Positions 16,278 through 23,972 are shown, numbered from the stretch's first letter. The stretch: DNA of 32,236 nt from Chitinophagaceae bacterium (GCA_019695015.1 JAIBAV010000068.1:1-32236); one strand, 5' to 3'. Made by a program: numbers and translations. Notes: a model not told the origin generated them from the letters alone.

Positions 16278-17288
16278 ATGAATAATATAAACACTTCAAC
16301 CAATATTTTAATTACTGGTGCTGCAGGTTTTATTGGTAGTTGTATGGCTTCTTTTTTAAATAGTAAAGGGTATAAAAATATTTATTTGGTAGATGACTTT
16401 GGAGTAGAAATAAAAAGAAAAAACTGGGAAGCCATTCAAAGAATTAATATAATTGAAAGGTATAATTTATTTAATTGGCTTACTAAAGAAAAGCCCACCA
16501 TAAACTTTATAATACATTTAGGAGCCAGAACAGATACCACAGAATTTAATTACGAAGTTCACCGAGAATTAAATTATAATTACTCCATTCATGTGTGGCA
16601 ATATGCAGTACAAAATAATATTCCATTTGTTTATGCATCTTCTGCTGCTACCTATGGCGATGGTAGTTTAGGATATGAAGATACCCATGAAATAATTCAA
16701 AAATTGCAACCATTAAATCCTTATGGTGTTAGTAAAAACGAATTTGATAAATGGGCAGTCAAACAAACCGTTCATCCACCAAGCTGGGCTGGCTTAAAAT
16801 TTTTTAATGTTTACGGACCTAATGAATACCATAAAGGAAGAATGGCAAGTGTAATTTGGCATTCATTTAATCAAATTAAAAATAATGGTGTAGTAAAACT
16901 ATTTAAAAGCCATAAAGATGGTTTTGAAGATGGAAAACAGCTAAGAGATTTTATTTATGTAAAAGATGTTGTTCTGGTAATTTTTTGGATGATGAACTGC
17001 ATGCTTACTAACCAATGGAATAAAACAAAAAATGGGTTATTTAATTTAGGTACAGGTAAAGCCAGAACATTTGAAGATTTGGTTAAAGCAACTTTTTCTG
17101 GCTTAGATTTACCAAGCAAAATAGAATTTATTGATATGCCAGAAGATATAAGAGATAAGTATCAATATTTTACTGAAGCTAATATGCAAAAACTGTATGA
17201 TGCAGGCTATGCAAATACTTTTTATACTTTAGAAGAAGGCGTAACAGACTATGTAAAAAATTATTTAACTAATTTAAAAATATATTAA
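16278..17288 (+). CDS. hldD: ADP-L-glycero-D-manno-heptose-6-epimerase
   Basis: HldD epimerises ADP-D-glycero-D-manno-heptose at C6 to give the L,D-heptose used in lipopolysaccharide core synthesis. It is an extended short-chain dehydrogenase: the Rossmann motif GAAGFIG lies at 14-20, the catalytic Ser in ASSAATYGD near 120-128, and the Tyr149-x3-Lys153 pair in NPYGVSK. The KFFNVYGPNEYHKGRMASV stretch is characteristic of heptose epimerases rather than UDP-glucose epimerases. It is 336 residues against about 310 in E. coli. It sits 15 bases after purL and probably shares its transcript, although the two pathways are unrelated. Transcription should end at 17326-17363. Confidence 0.92.
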   Translation: MNNINTSTNILITGAAGFIGSCMASFLNSKGYKNIYLVDDFGVEIKRKNWEAIQRINIIERYNLFNWLTKEKPTINFIIHLGARTDTTEFNYEVHRELNYNYSIHVWQYAVQNNIPFVYASSAATYGDGSLGYEDTHEIIQKLQPLNPYGVSKNEFDKWAVKQTVHPPSWAGLKFFNVYGPNEYHKGRMASVIWHSFNQIKNNGVVKLFKSHKDGFEDGKQLRDFIYVKDVVLVIFWMMNCMLTNQWNKTKNGLFNLGTGKARTFEDLVKATFSGLDLPSKIEFIDMPEDIRDKYQYFTEANMQKLYDAGYANTFYTLEEGVTDYVKNYLTNLKIY

Positions 17289-17325
17289 CTGCTTGAATTA
17301 AGATTTATAACTACACCCTTTTAAC

Positions 17326-17363
17326 AAAACTGCTTCTTCATTGTATTTTGAAGAAGCAGTTTT
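17326..17363. terminator. Bidirectional terminator between hldD and dnaA
   Basis: A perfect 15-bp stem (17326-17340 with 17349-17363) has an 8-base loop; the outer AAAA/TTTT pairs supply U residues on both strands. It lies between two convergent genes, 37 bases after the hldD stop and 24 bases from the dnaA stop. Confidence 0.85.
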
Positions 17364-17387
17364 GATTAATTAAATAGTATAATAAAA

Positions 17388-18815
17388 CTACATAGCTGCA
17401 AGCTGTACTTTTTGAGTAAGCTCCATTACGTTTTCTCTAAAAATGGTATCAGTATCCATTAAATCCTTCACCGTTTGGCAACTATGAATTACAGTAGTGT
17501 GGTCTCTTCCTCCAAAATGCTCACCAATTGTTTTTAAAGAATTTTTAGTAAATGCTTTTGCTAAGTACATGGTTATTTGCCTTGCTTGAACTATTTCTCT
17601 TTTTCTTGTTTTATGTAATAGTTTTTCGTATGGTACATCAAAATATTCGCAAACCATTTTTTGAATAGCATCAATAGTAATTTCTTTACTACTTGTTTTA
17701 ACAAAGTTTCTTAATACTTTTTTAGCAAGTTCTAAATCTATCTCTTTTTTGTTTAAAGAAGATTGAGCTAAAAGAGAAATTAAAGCACCTTCTAATTCAC
17801 GAATATTGGTATTAATATTATAAGCAACATATTTTACAACTTCTCTAGGCATATCTAAGCCATCATTCTTCATTTTACGTTCAAGAATTTCAATTCTTGT
17901 TTCATAATCTGGTATTTGCAAATCGGCACTTAAGCCCCAACGAAAACGGCTTAATAACCTTTCTTGCATACCATCTAAATCTTTAGGAGCTTTATCGCTG
18001 GTTAGTACCAATTGTTTTCCACTTTGATGTAAGTGGTTGAAGATTGCAAAGAAAGCATCCTGGCTCTTTTCAGCTCTTGCAAAAAAGTGAACATCATCAA
18101 TAATTAAAACATCTATTAATTGATAAAAATGTATAAAATCATTGATAGCATTGTTTCTGCTATGGTCTTGAAATTGATTAATAAACTTTTCGCTGCTTAC
18201 ATAAAGAACTACTTTATTTGGATTAGTTCTTTTTACTTCATTACCTATTGCTTGTATTAAATGAGTTTTTCCTAAACCAGTTCCACCATAAATAACTAAT
18301 GGATTAAAAGAATTGGCTCCTGGCTTTTCTGCAACTGTTTTTCCTGCTCTTCTGGCAACCCTGTTACAATCTCCTTCTATAAATGCATCAAATGTATATT
18401 TAGAATTTAATTGTGGATCTATTTGCATTTTCTTTAAGCCCGGAATTACAAATGGATTTTTTACTGGATTATCAATAACAAGCGGAAAATTCATTTCGTT
18501 ATTATTGTATGTTTTTACACCACTTGTAGGTATATCCATACTTCCATTTTTGCCATTACCGCTATCTACCATTATTCTATATTCCAATCTTGCTTCCTTA
18601 CCTAATTCTCTTTTTAAAGTTTTTGCAAGTAAAGCAACATAATGTTCTTCTAGGTACTCATAAAAGAACTGGCTGGGTACCTGAATCATTAAAACATTGT
18701 TCTTTAGTTCTACCGGATTAATTGGCTCGAACCAAGTTTTAAAATGTTGCCATTCTACAATGTCTTTAATAATTTTAAGGCAATTTACCCATACAGTTTC
18801 TGCAGTTTTAGCCAT
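17388..18815 (-). CDS. dnaA: Chromosomal replication initiator protein DnaA
   Basis: DnaA binds DnaA boxes and melts the origin in an ATP-dependent way. The 475-residue protein has domain I at about 1-85, a variable linker to about 135, and an AAA+ domain III with Walker A GGTGLGKT (177-184), Walker B VLIIDDVHFF (from 236) and a sensor stretch near LVLTSDKAP. Domain IV carries the DnaA signature GGRDHTTVIHS at 435-445. It ends at a convergent terminator. The upstream 137 bases (18816-18952) are AT-rich but hold no cluster of TTATNCACA boxes, and dnaN and other usual origin neighbours are absent. As in many Bacteroidota, dnaA is therefore probably not next to oriC. Confidence 0.97.
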   Translation of the reverse strand: MAKTAETVWVNCLKIIKDIVEWQHFKTWFEPINPVELKNNVLMIQVPSQFFYEYLEEHYVALLAKTLKRELGKEARLEYRIMVDSGNGKNGSMDIPTSGVKTYNNNEMNFPLVIDNPVKNPFVIPGLKKMQIDPQLNSKYTFDAFIEGDCNRVARRAGKTVAEKPGANSFNPLVIYGGTGLGKTHLIQAIGNEVKRTNPNKVVLYVSSEKFINQFQDHSRNNAINDFIHFYQLIDVLIIDDVHFFARAEKSQDAFFAIFNHLHQSGKQLVLTSDKAPKDLDGMQERLLSRFRWGLSADLQIPDYETRIEILERKMKNDGLDMPREVVKYVAYNINTNIRELEGALISLLAQSSLNKKEIDLELAKKVLRNFVKTSSKEITIDAIQKMVCEYFDVPYEKLLHKTRKREIVQARQITMYLAKAFTKNSLKTIGEHFGGRDHTTVIHSCQTVKDLMDTDTIFRENVMELTQKVQLAAM

Positions 18816-18952
18816 AATTAGTTTACAAATTATATAATTAGTTAAGAATATTTTTTTAGCTCCAGTTTATCAAAATTTTCAAATGTTAATAAGTTGAAAA
18901 CTTTTTTTTGAAGGGAGTGCAATATGTGTAATAAATATTGAAAAAAAAATTT

Positions 18953-19891
18953 TTATTCACTACTTTTTCCCCCTATTACAACAGTTTCTGAATTAGCCAA
19001 ATTTTTATTTTTTATTTTGCTAAAAGTATAATCCAATCTACCTAATTGAATACCAGCCCAACCAACCTGATTTACTAATGTTATTTTATTTTTTCTATTA
19101 TTATATTTTCTTGGTTCTTTAAAAAATTTATGTGTATGCCCGCCAATAATTAAATCTATATCGTAGGTTTCTTTTGCTAAAATTTCATCGCTTATTTTAT
19201 CATCGTTGTATTTATCTCCTAAATGCGATAAACAAATAATTAAATCGCAACCTTCTTTTTTTAATTTATTTGCTGCATTGTTAGCACATTCAATTGGGTT
19301 GTTATAAATGGTATTGCCAAATAAATCGGCAGGTATAAGTCCTTTTCCTTCTATTCCAACTCCAAGTATTCCTATTTTTAATTTACCTTTTTTAACTATA
19401 GTGTAAGGTAAATATTTCCCTTCCATTGGGGTATTATTAAAATCATAATTACAAACAACTATCGGAAAATTTGCATGTATTAACTGATTGGCAAAATTTT
19501 CTAAACCTGCATCAAAATCATGATTACCCATAGTGGCAGCATCATAGCCCATTAAACTCATTGCTTTAATTTCTGGTTCGCCTTTATACAAATTAAAATA
19601 TGGAGTTCCTTGAAAAATATCTCCTGCATCTAACAATAAAACATTTTCTGTTTTTTGTCGAATATCTTTTATTAAAGCAGCTCTAGCAGCTACACCTCCT
19701 AAGCCAGCATTTCTACTACCATCCATCGGAAAAGGTTCTAACCTGCTGTGAACATCGTTGGTATGTAGGATAGAAATATTTTTTGTATCGTCTTTAACAG
19801 CTGCATACAAACTATTAAATGGTAGTATAGAGGAAGCTATTAAAGCACTACCAGCTAATGTTGTTTCTTTTAAAAATTTTCTACGGTGCAT
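18953..19891 (-). CDS. Metallophosphatase half of a split 5'-nucleotidase, Tat-exported
   Basis: This is the calcineurin-like metal phosphoesterase domain of the UshA/5'-nucleotidase family, expected to hydrolyse nucleotides or sugar nucleotides in the periplasm. The metal-site motifs are all present: HTNDVHSR (Asp46, His48), LLDAGD (Asp88), GNHDFDAG (His124), SHLGD, and GGHTH. The N-terminus has a twin-arginine-type signal (HRRKFLK followed by a hydrophobic stretch to about 30), implying export in folded form. The C-terminal substrate-binding domain of UshA is missing from this 312-residue protein and is encoded by the gene immediately upstream in the same transcript, 10 bases away. The active enzyme is probably a complex of the two; this is inferred. 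Confidence 0.88.
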   Translation of the reverse strand: MHRRKFLKETTLAGSALIASSILPFNSLYAAVKDDTKNISILHTNDVHSRLEPFPMDGSRNAGLGGVAARAALIKDIRQKTENVLLLDAGDIFQGTPYFNLYKGEPEIKAMSLMGYDAATMGNHDFDAGLENFANQLIHANFPIVVCNYDFNNTPMEGKYLPYTIVKKGKLKIGILGVGIEGKGLIPADLFGNTIYNNPIECANNAANKLKKEGCDLIICLSHLGDKYNDDKISDEILAKETYDIDLIIGGHTHKFFKEPRKYNNRKNKITLVNQVGWAGIQLGRLDYTFSKIKNKNLANSETVVIGGKSSE

Positions 19892-19901
19892 TGTTATTTT
19901 T

Positions 19902-20636
19902 TTAATAAGTTATTCTGTTTTCTATTTTCCATTCTATTGGTTTGCCTTGTTTGGTTAACTGTTTAATAAAAGCAATAATGGCATCTCTAAATAAATACCC
20001 TTTATTGTTAACCGGAATTTCTTTTAGCATATCGCAATCATCTCCACCACGTGCAATATAATCGTTATTTGCAATAGTGTAAGTGGCACTTTCTTCTAAT
20101 GGTTTATTATTGATGAAAATATTTACAGCTTGTTTATCTTTTATCTGCATTTTAACACCACTTACAGGCCAACCACCACGTTCAGCAATTTTATTTAAAA
20201 ATTGGTTTAATGTTTTTCCGCTTACTTGTTGCAATACAACTAAGTTATCAAAAGGCATTAATTCGTAAATATTTCCTGTAGTAATATCTCCTTTAGGTAA
20301 ATAAGATCTTATGCCACCATAGTTTAGAAATGCTGCATCTACTTTTTGAGAAAATTTTTCTTCAGCCATTATTTTCATGCAATCTGCTAAAAAATTTCCT
20401 AATTCACTTTCTGGTTGTTTTTTAGATAAGCCTTTTGTAGAAAAACCTATTACCGTATTCATAGATTGATGAATATTATCCGAATAAGGTTTAAGCATTG
20501 CTGTTAATGTGCTGTCTTTTTTATCGGATTGTTGTATTCTATAATCTTTAAATTGAATGGATATATTTTGCTTTGGAGTGGAACAGGCAAATAATAATAT
20601 AGCTAAAAAATAGGTAGCAAAAATTTGTTTAAACAT
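19902..20636 (-). CDS. 5'-nucleotidase C-terminal domain lipoprotein
   Basis: This 244-residue protein matches the substrate-binding C-terminal domain of UshA-type 5'-nucleotidases. Visible family motifs are LGNFLADCM near 79-87, LNYGGIR at 104-110 (the Asn/Arg substrate contacts), the GDITTGNIYELMPFDN segment, and the ANNDYIARGGDD stretch near the end. It has a lipoprotein signal peptide with a lipobox ending in Cys18 (LFAC), so it should be membrane-anchored. It lacks any metallophosphatase motif. It is first in a two-gene transcript with the catalytic half, the reverse of the domain order in a one-chain enzyme. Confidence 0.86.
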   Translation of the reverse strand: MFKQIFATYFLAILLFACSTPKQNISIQFKDYRIQQSDKKDSTLTAMLKPYSDNIHQSMNTVIGFSTKGLSKKQPESELGNFLADCMKIMAEEKFSQKVDAAFLNYGGIRSYLPKGDITTGNIYELMPFDNLVVLQQVSGKTLNQFLNKIAERGGWPVSGVKMQIKDKQAVNIFINNKPLEESATYTIANNDYIARGGDDCDMLKEIPVNNKGYLFRDAIIAFIKQLTKQGKPIEWKIENRITY

Positions 20637-20721
20637 GGTGAAATTTTATAAAAAATGAAAGTTAGATTTTTGCTGTTAATAAAACAAAGTTTTTTTATGA
20701 ATAAAGCAAAATTTATTAAGC

Positions 20722-20729
20722 TACCTTTG
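20722..20729 (+). promoter_or_regulatory. Putative -7 promoter element of the DUF3127 gene
   Basis: TACCTTTG is an exact TAnnTTTG match 24 bases before the ATG at 20754. No TTTG lies at the -33 distance. Confidence 0.45.
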
Positions 20730-20753
20730 TAATTAATAAAAAATATTATTTAT

Positions 20754-21137
20754 ATGAGTTATGAAATTGTAGGAAAATTAGTTGCAAAATTTGATATTGT
20801 TCAACGTACAGAAACTTTTAAAACTAGAGAGTTTGTAATTGAAAAATCGGAAGACATTGGTGGTAGAATTATTACAAACTATATAAAATTTCAATGTGTA
20901 CAAGATAAAACTACTATGCCAGAAAGATTTAATATTGGTGATGAAGTAAAAGTATTATTTAATATTAAAGGAACTAAATGGAATAAGAATGGTACTGATA
21001 ATTATATAACCAATTTAGATGCATGGAGAATGGAAACAAGTAAACTTGGTACTACTGTAGAAAATACAACAAGCAATACCAACGAATTTACACCAACTAA
21101 TAATACCGATGATTTGGTAGATGATTTACCTTTTTAA
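20754..21137 (+). CDS. DUF3127 protein with SSB-like acidic C-terminal tip
   Basis: The first ~105 residues match the Bacteroidota DUF3127 family, which has no assigned function. They are rich in beta-strand pattern (YEIVGKLVAKFDIVQRT; FVIEKSE; FNIGDEVKVLFNIKG), compatible with a small OB-like barrel. After a Thr/Asn-rich disordered linker (about 98-117) the chain ends in the acidic tip DDLVDDLPF. This closely resembles the C-terminal tip of single-stranded DNA-binding protein (E. coli SSB ends DDDIPF), which docks repair and replication partners. I infer an SSB-like nucleic-acid-binding protein; binding is not shown. It is a single gene, and its last 12 bases overlap the end of the convergent glycosyltransferase gene. 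Confidence 0.85.
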   Translation: MSYEIVGKLVAKFDIVQRTETFKTREFVIEKSEDIGGRIITNYIKFQCVQDKTTMPERFNIGDEVKVLFNIKGTKWNKNGTDNYITNLDAWRMETSKLGTTVENTTSNTNEFTPTNNTDDLVDDLPF

Positions 21138-22682
21138 TGCATCTATTTTAAATTGTAAATAAACATATTTATACATCCCAATTGGCTCATAATTTTTTAT
21201 GAGCCAATTGTATGAAGTGTCCTTATACATTTGGTGCAAAACAAGTTGTTGCATACTTACTAAATACTTTCCTGTTTGTGGTGTTTCTGTTAGTGTTTTA
21301 AAATCTGTGTTTTGTTGCAAAAAATTACTTGCATCTAATTTGCTTTGCCCATAATCAATACTTGTATCCATTAATTTCTCATATACTTTGGCTTTATTGG
21401 TAACCAATTCATTAGTATATGGAATTAAGTTTGGGTAATATTTTGCAACAGAAAAAAACATAAAAAGCCACAATATTGCAATACCCCACTTGAACTTTGT
21501 TTGCACTAAGTAATTTAATAATACTGCAATTAAAATATACATTAAAGGTAAAACAATTAGCAAATGCCTTATACCAATTTGAAATTTATTAAAGCAACTT
21601 AATACTAATAAATAGTAAACAATAGAGATAATAATTATCCAATACTTTTGAATATTTTTTTTAAACCTATAAAGAAAAGCAAATAAACCAGTTGTTATTA
21701 AAAATAAAATACTAATAGGAAATTTATACCAAGCTGCCACTAAATAATAATACCAAAAATTATTTGTAAGTGAAAATTTGTTGAGTATATAAACACCTGG
21801 ATATGTGTTGTTGTAACTACCTCCTAATTGTGCATGGTATTGCAACAAATCTATACTATAAATATAATTTTCGGGCAGTGGTAAAGGTAGCCAATGCAAA
21901 AAGTGTAAAAACTGTTGAACTAATTTAAAAGTATTGCTGCTAAATTGAAACTGACCTAAAGGTAAACAAGTGTTTTTAAAATAAAACCAAGTATTAACAA
22001 CAAGTAAAATAAGTAAAACAAAAAGTAAAAATTTTCTCCAATCTATTTTTTTATGAACTACAAATATTATTAGCCAAAATACAGGAATAAAAAAAACAAA
22101 GCTCAATTTAGTTACCAAGCCTGTAGCTAACCAAATACAACTATAAATAAAATGGCTTCTTTTTTTAAAAAATAAATATTGGTACAAATGATATATAATA
22201 GCAAGTAAAACTAATCCACTTAATAAATCGGAGTTTATTAATACAGAATATGCAATAAGCAGGGGATCAATAATAATAAATAAAAAAACAGGTAGCCAAT
22301 ATTTTATTTTAAGAAGTTGAAGAAATTTATAAAAATAAATAAGTAGCAGTAGCGAAAATATTATCATCATGTACCTGCCTTGTTCCTGATCTTTTTTACC
22401 AAAATCTGTTTGCTTTAAGTTAGGTTGAATAATTTGCTGAACAATACGTGGCAGCCATACAATACTAATCACTGGTGTTTTACTATCATCTAAAGCTTCT
22501 ACTCTTTCTGGTTTACCGTGTAACCATCGTTTACTATACTCAATATAACTTGGTTCATCATAAGTAATATATTGTTTGCTTATAAAGTAATAAGAAAAGA
22601 TAACATGAATAGTAAGAATACAAACCAAAAAAATTCTGTTTTTACTCGAAAAATAATTGGTTATATATTTTACCAAATTCAT
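21126..22682 (-). CDS. GT39-like membrane glycosyltransferase
   Basis: This 518-residue integral membrane protein has about ten hydrophobic helices spread over its length. The first is at about 17-35, followed by an extracytoplasmic loop holding TYDEPSY, the Asp-Glu acidic motif expected in the first loop of PMT/ArnT-type (GT39, PMT_2) transferases. Such enzymes move a sugar from a polyprenyl-phosphate carrier to protein or lipid on the outer face of the membrane. Donor and acceptor cannot be told from sequence. The C-terminal ~80 residues are soluble. It begins 2 bases after the truB stop, so it is translated from the same mRNA. A strong inverted repeat (21179-21210) lies inside its last codons. 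Confidence 0.8.
   Translation of the reverse strand: MNLVKYITNYFSSKNRIFLVCILTIHVIFSYYFISKQYITYDEPSYIEYSKRWLHGKPERVEALDDSKTPVISIVWLPRIVQQIIQPNLKQTDFGKKDQEQGRYMMIIFSLLLLIYFYKFLQLLKIKYWLPVFLFIIIDPLLIAYSVLINSDLLSGLVLLAIIYHLYQYLFFKKRSHFIYSCIWLATGLVTKLSFVFFIPVFWLIIFVVHKKIDWRKFLLFVLLILLVVNTWFYFKNTCLPLGQFQFSSNTFKLVQQFLHFLHWLPLPLPENYIYSIDLLQYHAQLGGSYNNTYPGVYILNKFSLTNNFWYYYLVAAWYKFPISILFLITTGLFAFLYRFKKNIQKYWIIIISIVYYLLVLSCFNKFQIGIRHLLIVLPLMYILIAVLLNYLVQTKFKWGIAILWLFMFFSVAKYYPNLIPYTNELVTNKAKVYEKLMDTSIDYGQSKLDASNFLQQNTDFKTLTETPQTGKYLVSMQQLVLHQMYKDTSYNWLIKNYEPIGMYKYVYLQFKIDALKR
21179..21210. repeat. Perfect 14-bp inverted repeat inside the glycosyltransferase 3' end
   Basis: The arms 21179-21192 and 21197-21210 (CAATTGGCTCATAA and its complement) enclose a TTTT loop. 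It lies in codons about 491-502 of the minus-strand glycosyltransferase and 41 bases past the stop of the plus-strand DUF3127 gene. It has no following U-tract on the plus strand, so it is either a factor-dependent terminator or 3'-end stabiliser for the DUF3127 mRNA, or a structure in the coding mRNA. Confidence 0.6.
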
Positions 22683-22684
22683 AT

Positions 22685-23383
22685 TTAAATGGTTGTTTCA
22701 GAATTTCTAAGCTTTGCTATTTCATTTTCAAAACTTTCAATTGTGTAGGCATTTTCAATATTAAATTCACCTATATCTGTTCTACACAAACTACTTAAAT
22801 AAGCACCAGTATTTAAAGCATTACCAAAGTCATTCGCAAGGCTTCTTATATAAGTGCCAGTACTACAAATAACTTTAAAATACACCAATGGCAGTTCTAT
22901 TTTTGTAATTTCAAATGTATAAATTGTAACAGGTCTTGGTTCTACCTTTACTTCAATTCCCTTTCGGGCCATTTCGTATAATCTTTTACCATCTTTTTTA
23001 ATTGCAGAGTGCTGTGGTGGCATTTGTAAAATATTACCAATAAATGGTAAAGTGGCATTATAAATTTCTGTTGCAGTTAAGTGAGAAATATCTTTAAAAT
23101 TTTCTGGTGTTTGTTCTAAATCATAAGAGCTTGTTGTAGCACCTAAAGTAAAACTACCAGTGTAGGTTTTAGGCTGCCCCATAAATTCATTTATTTTTTT
23201 TGTAAATTTTCCTGTACAAATAATTAAAAGCCCTGTAGCTAAAGGGTCTAAAGTGCCTGCATGACCAATTTTAGATACTTTAATAAGTGAACGAATTTTT
23301 TTTACTACATCAAAACTTGTCCATTTTAATGGTTTATAAAAAAGTAAAACCTGTCCGTCTAAAAATTTTTGAATGGGTTGCAT
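22685..23383 (-). CDS. truB: tRNA pseudouridine(55) synthase
   Basis: TruB converts U55 to pseudouridine in the T-loop of tRNAs. The 232-residue protein has the TruB motif I KPLKWTSFDVV, followed by GHAGTLDPLATGLL containing the catalytic Asp46. The later motifs PPQHSAIKKDGKRLYEMARKG and GTYIRSLANDFG are also present. It lacks the C-terminal PUA extension of the longer ~310-residue E. coli enzyme, as is usual in this phylum. It heads an operon with the glycosyltransferase (2-base gap). A perfect -7 element ends only 7 bases before the ATG, which suggests a leaderless or near-leaderless transcript. Confidence 0.95.
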   Translation of the reverse strand: MQPIQKFLDGQVLLFYKPLKWTSFDVVKKIRSLIKVSKIGHAGTLDPLATGLLIICTGKFTKKINEFMGQPKTYTGSFTLGATTSSYDLEQTPENFKDISHLTATEIYNATLPFIGNILQMPPQHSAIKKDGKRLYEMARKGIEVKVEPRPVTIYTFEITKIELPLVYFKVICSTGTYIRSLANDFGNALNTGAYLSSLCRTDIGEFNIENAYTIESFENEIAKLRNSETTI

Positions 23384-23390
23384 TATTCAT

Positions 23391-23398
23391 CAAAGTTA
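23391..23398 (-). promoter_or_regulatory. Putative -7 promoter element of truB
   Basis: The minus strand reads TAACTTTG, an exact TAnnTTTG match. Its end is 7 bases from the truB ATG, so a start 5-7 bases downstream falls at or next to the start codon. It follows the terminator of the upstream DUF3276 gene, consistent with truB having its own promoter. Confidence 0.5.
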
Positions 23399-23453
23399 AG
23401 AAAGTAAATTATTGAACTAAGTATAGAAATACTTATTAGTAGGGTTAAAAAAA

Positions 23454-23478
23454 CCTTGCTAGTATTTATTTAGCAAGG
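23454..23478 (-). terminator. Intrinsic terminator of the DUF3276 gene
   Basis: A perfect 8-bp stem (CCTTGCTA at 23454-23461 with 23471-23478) closes a 9-base loop and is followed on the minus strand by seven U (from 23447-23453). It lies 30 bases past the DUF3276 stop. The plus-strand side is also T-rich (CTTTTTATTT), so it could work both ways. Confidence 0.88.
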
Positions 23479-23507
23479 CTTTTTATTTATTATTTGTTGT
23501 ACTTAAA

Positions 23508-23915
23508 TTACCATTTATCTACTTCTTCTGTAGAATTATTTTGAGCCTCAATGTTAGATGCGATAGGTTCAACAACTGGATCAGTAATAGTTCTTGAGTC
23601 TTGTTCTCCATTTTCATTTTCAGGATACTCATGGTTGAAAGCATCGAAATCAAAATCAGGCATTAAATCTGTTTTTACATAATCTACAGCTTCGCCTAAA
23701 GCTTTAATAAATTTGTTGAAATCTTCTTTATAAAGAAAAATTTTGTGTCTGTCGTAGCCATTGTCATCAAAACGTTTTCTACTCTCGGTAATTGTTAAAA
23801 AGTAATCATTTCCTCTAGTTGCTCTTACATCAAAAAAGTAAGTTCTTCTTTTTCCTGCTCTAATACGTTTACTATAAACGCTGTCATTCTTTTTTTCGTT
23901 GTTTTCGTACGGCAC
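23508..23915 (-). CDS. DUF3276 / PUR-family nucleic-acid-binding protein
   Basis: The 135-residue protein matches the bacterial PUR-alpha-like family (DUF3276), small dimeric beta-beta-beta-beta-alpha proteins that bind DNA and RNA. The core is about residues 14-85: KRIRAGKRRTYFFDVRATRGNDYFLTITESRKRF (split over two strands) followed by a strand containing KIFLYKED and a helix FNKFIKALGEAVDYV. A Glu/Asn-rich, likely disordered tail of about 45 residues follows. The start codon is GTG (minus strand, 23915), chosen because PYENNEKK directly after it matches the usual family N-terminus. It has its own promoter (23943-23972) and terminator, so it is a well-insulated single gene. Target sequences are unknown. 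Confidence 0.88.
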   Translation of the reverse strand: MPYENNEKKNDSVYSKRIRAGKRRTYFFDVRATRGNDYFLTITESRKRFDDNGYDRHKIFLYKEDFNKFIKALGEAVDYVKTDLMPDFDFDAFNHEYPENENGEQDSRTITDPVVEPIASNIEAQNNSTEEVDKW

Positions 23916-23942
23916 TTTTTAAATTTTTAGTTTTTAGTGCAG

Positions 23943-23972
23943 CAAATATAGTATTGTTATTTAATTATCAAA
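23943..23972 (-). promoter_or_regulatory. Complete -33/-7 promoter of the DUF3276 gene
   Basis: On the minus strand TTTG (23969-23972) is followed after exactly 18 bases by TATATTTG (23943-23950). Both boxes match the Bacteroidota housekeeping consensus and the spacer is ideal. The -7 box ends 27 bases before the GTG start. Confidence 0.75.

Noticed and set aside
18313-18642. A 109-codon plus-strand frame opposite dnaA
   Set aside because: It lies wholly inside the well-supported dnaA gene on the other strand, and its translation has no family pattern; it is a by-product of the coding strand.
18816-18952. Possible oriC next to dnaA
   Set aside because: The gap is AT-rich but short, with no repeated TTATNCACA boxes and no dnaN, gidA or rpmH nearby; isolated partial matches (such as TTATTCAC at its edge) are expected by chance.
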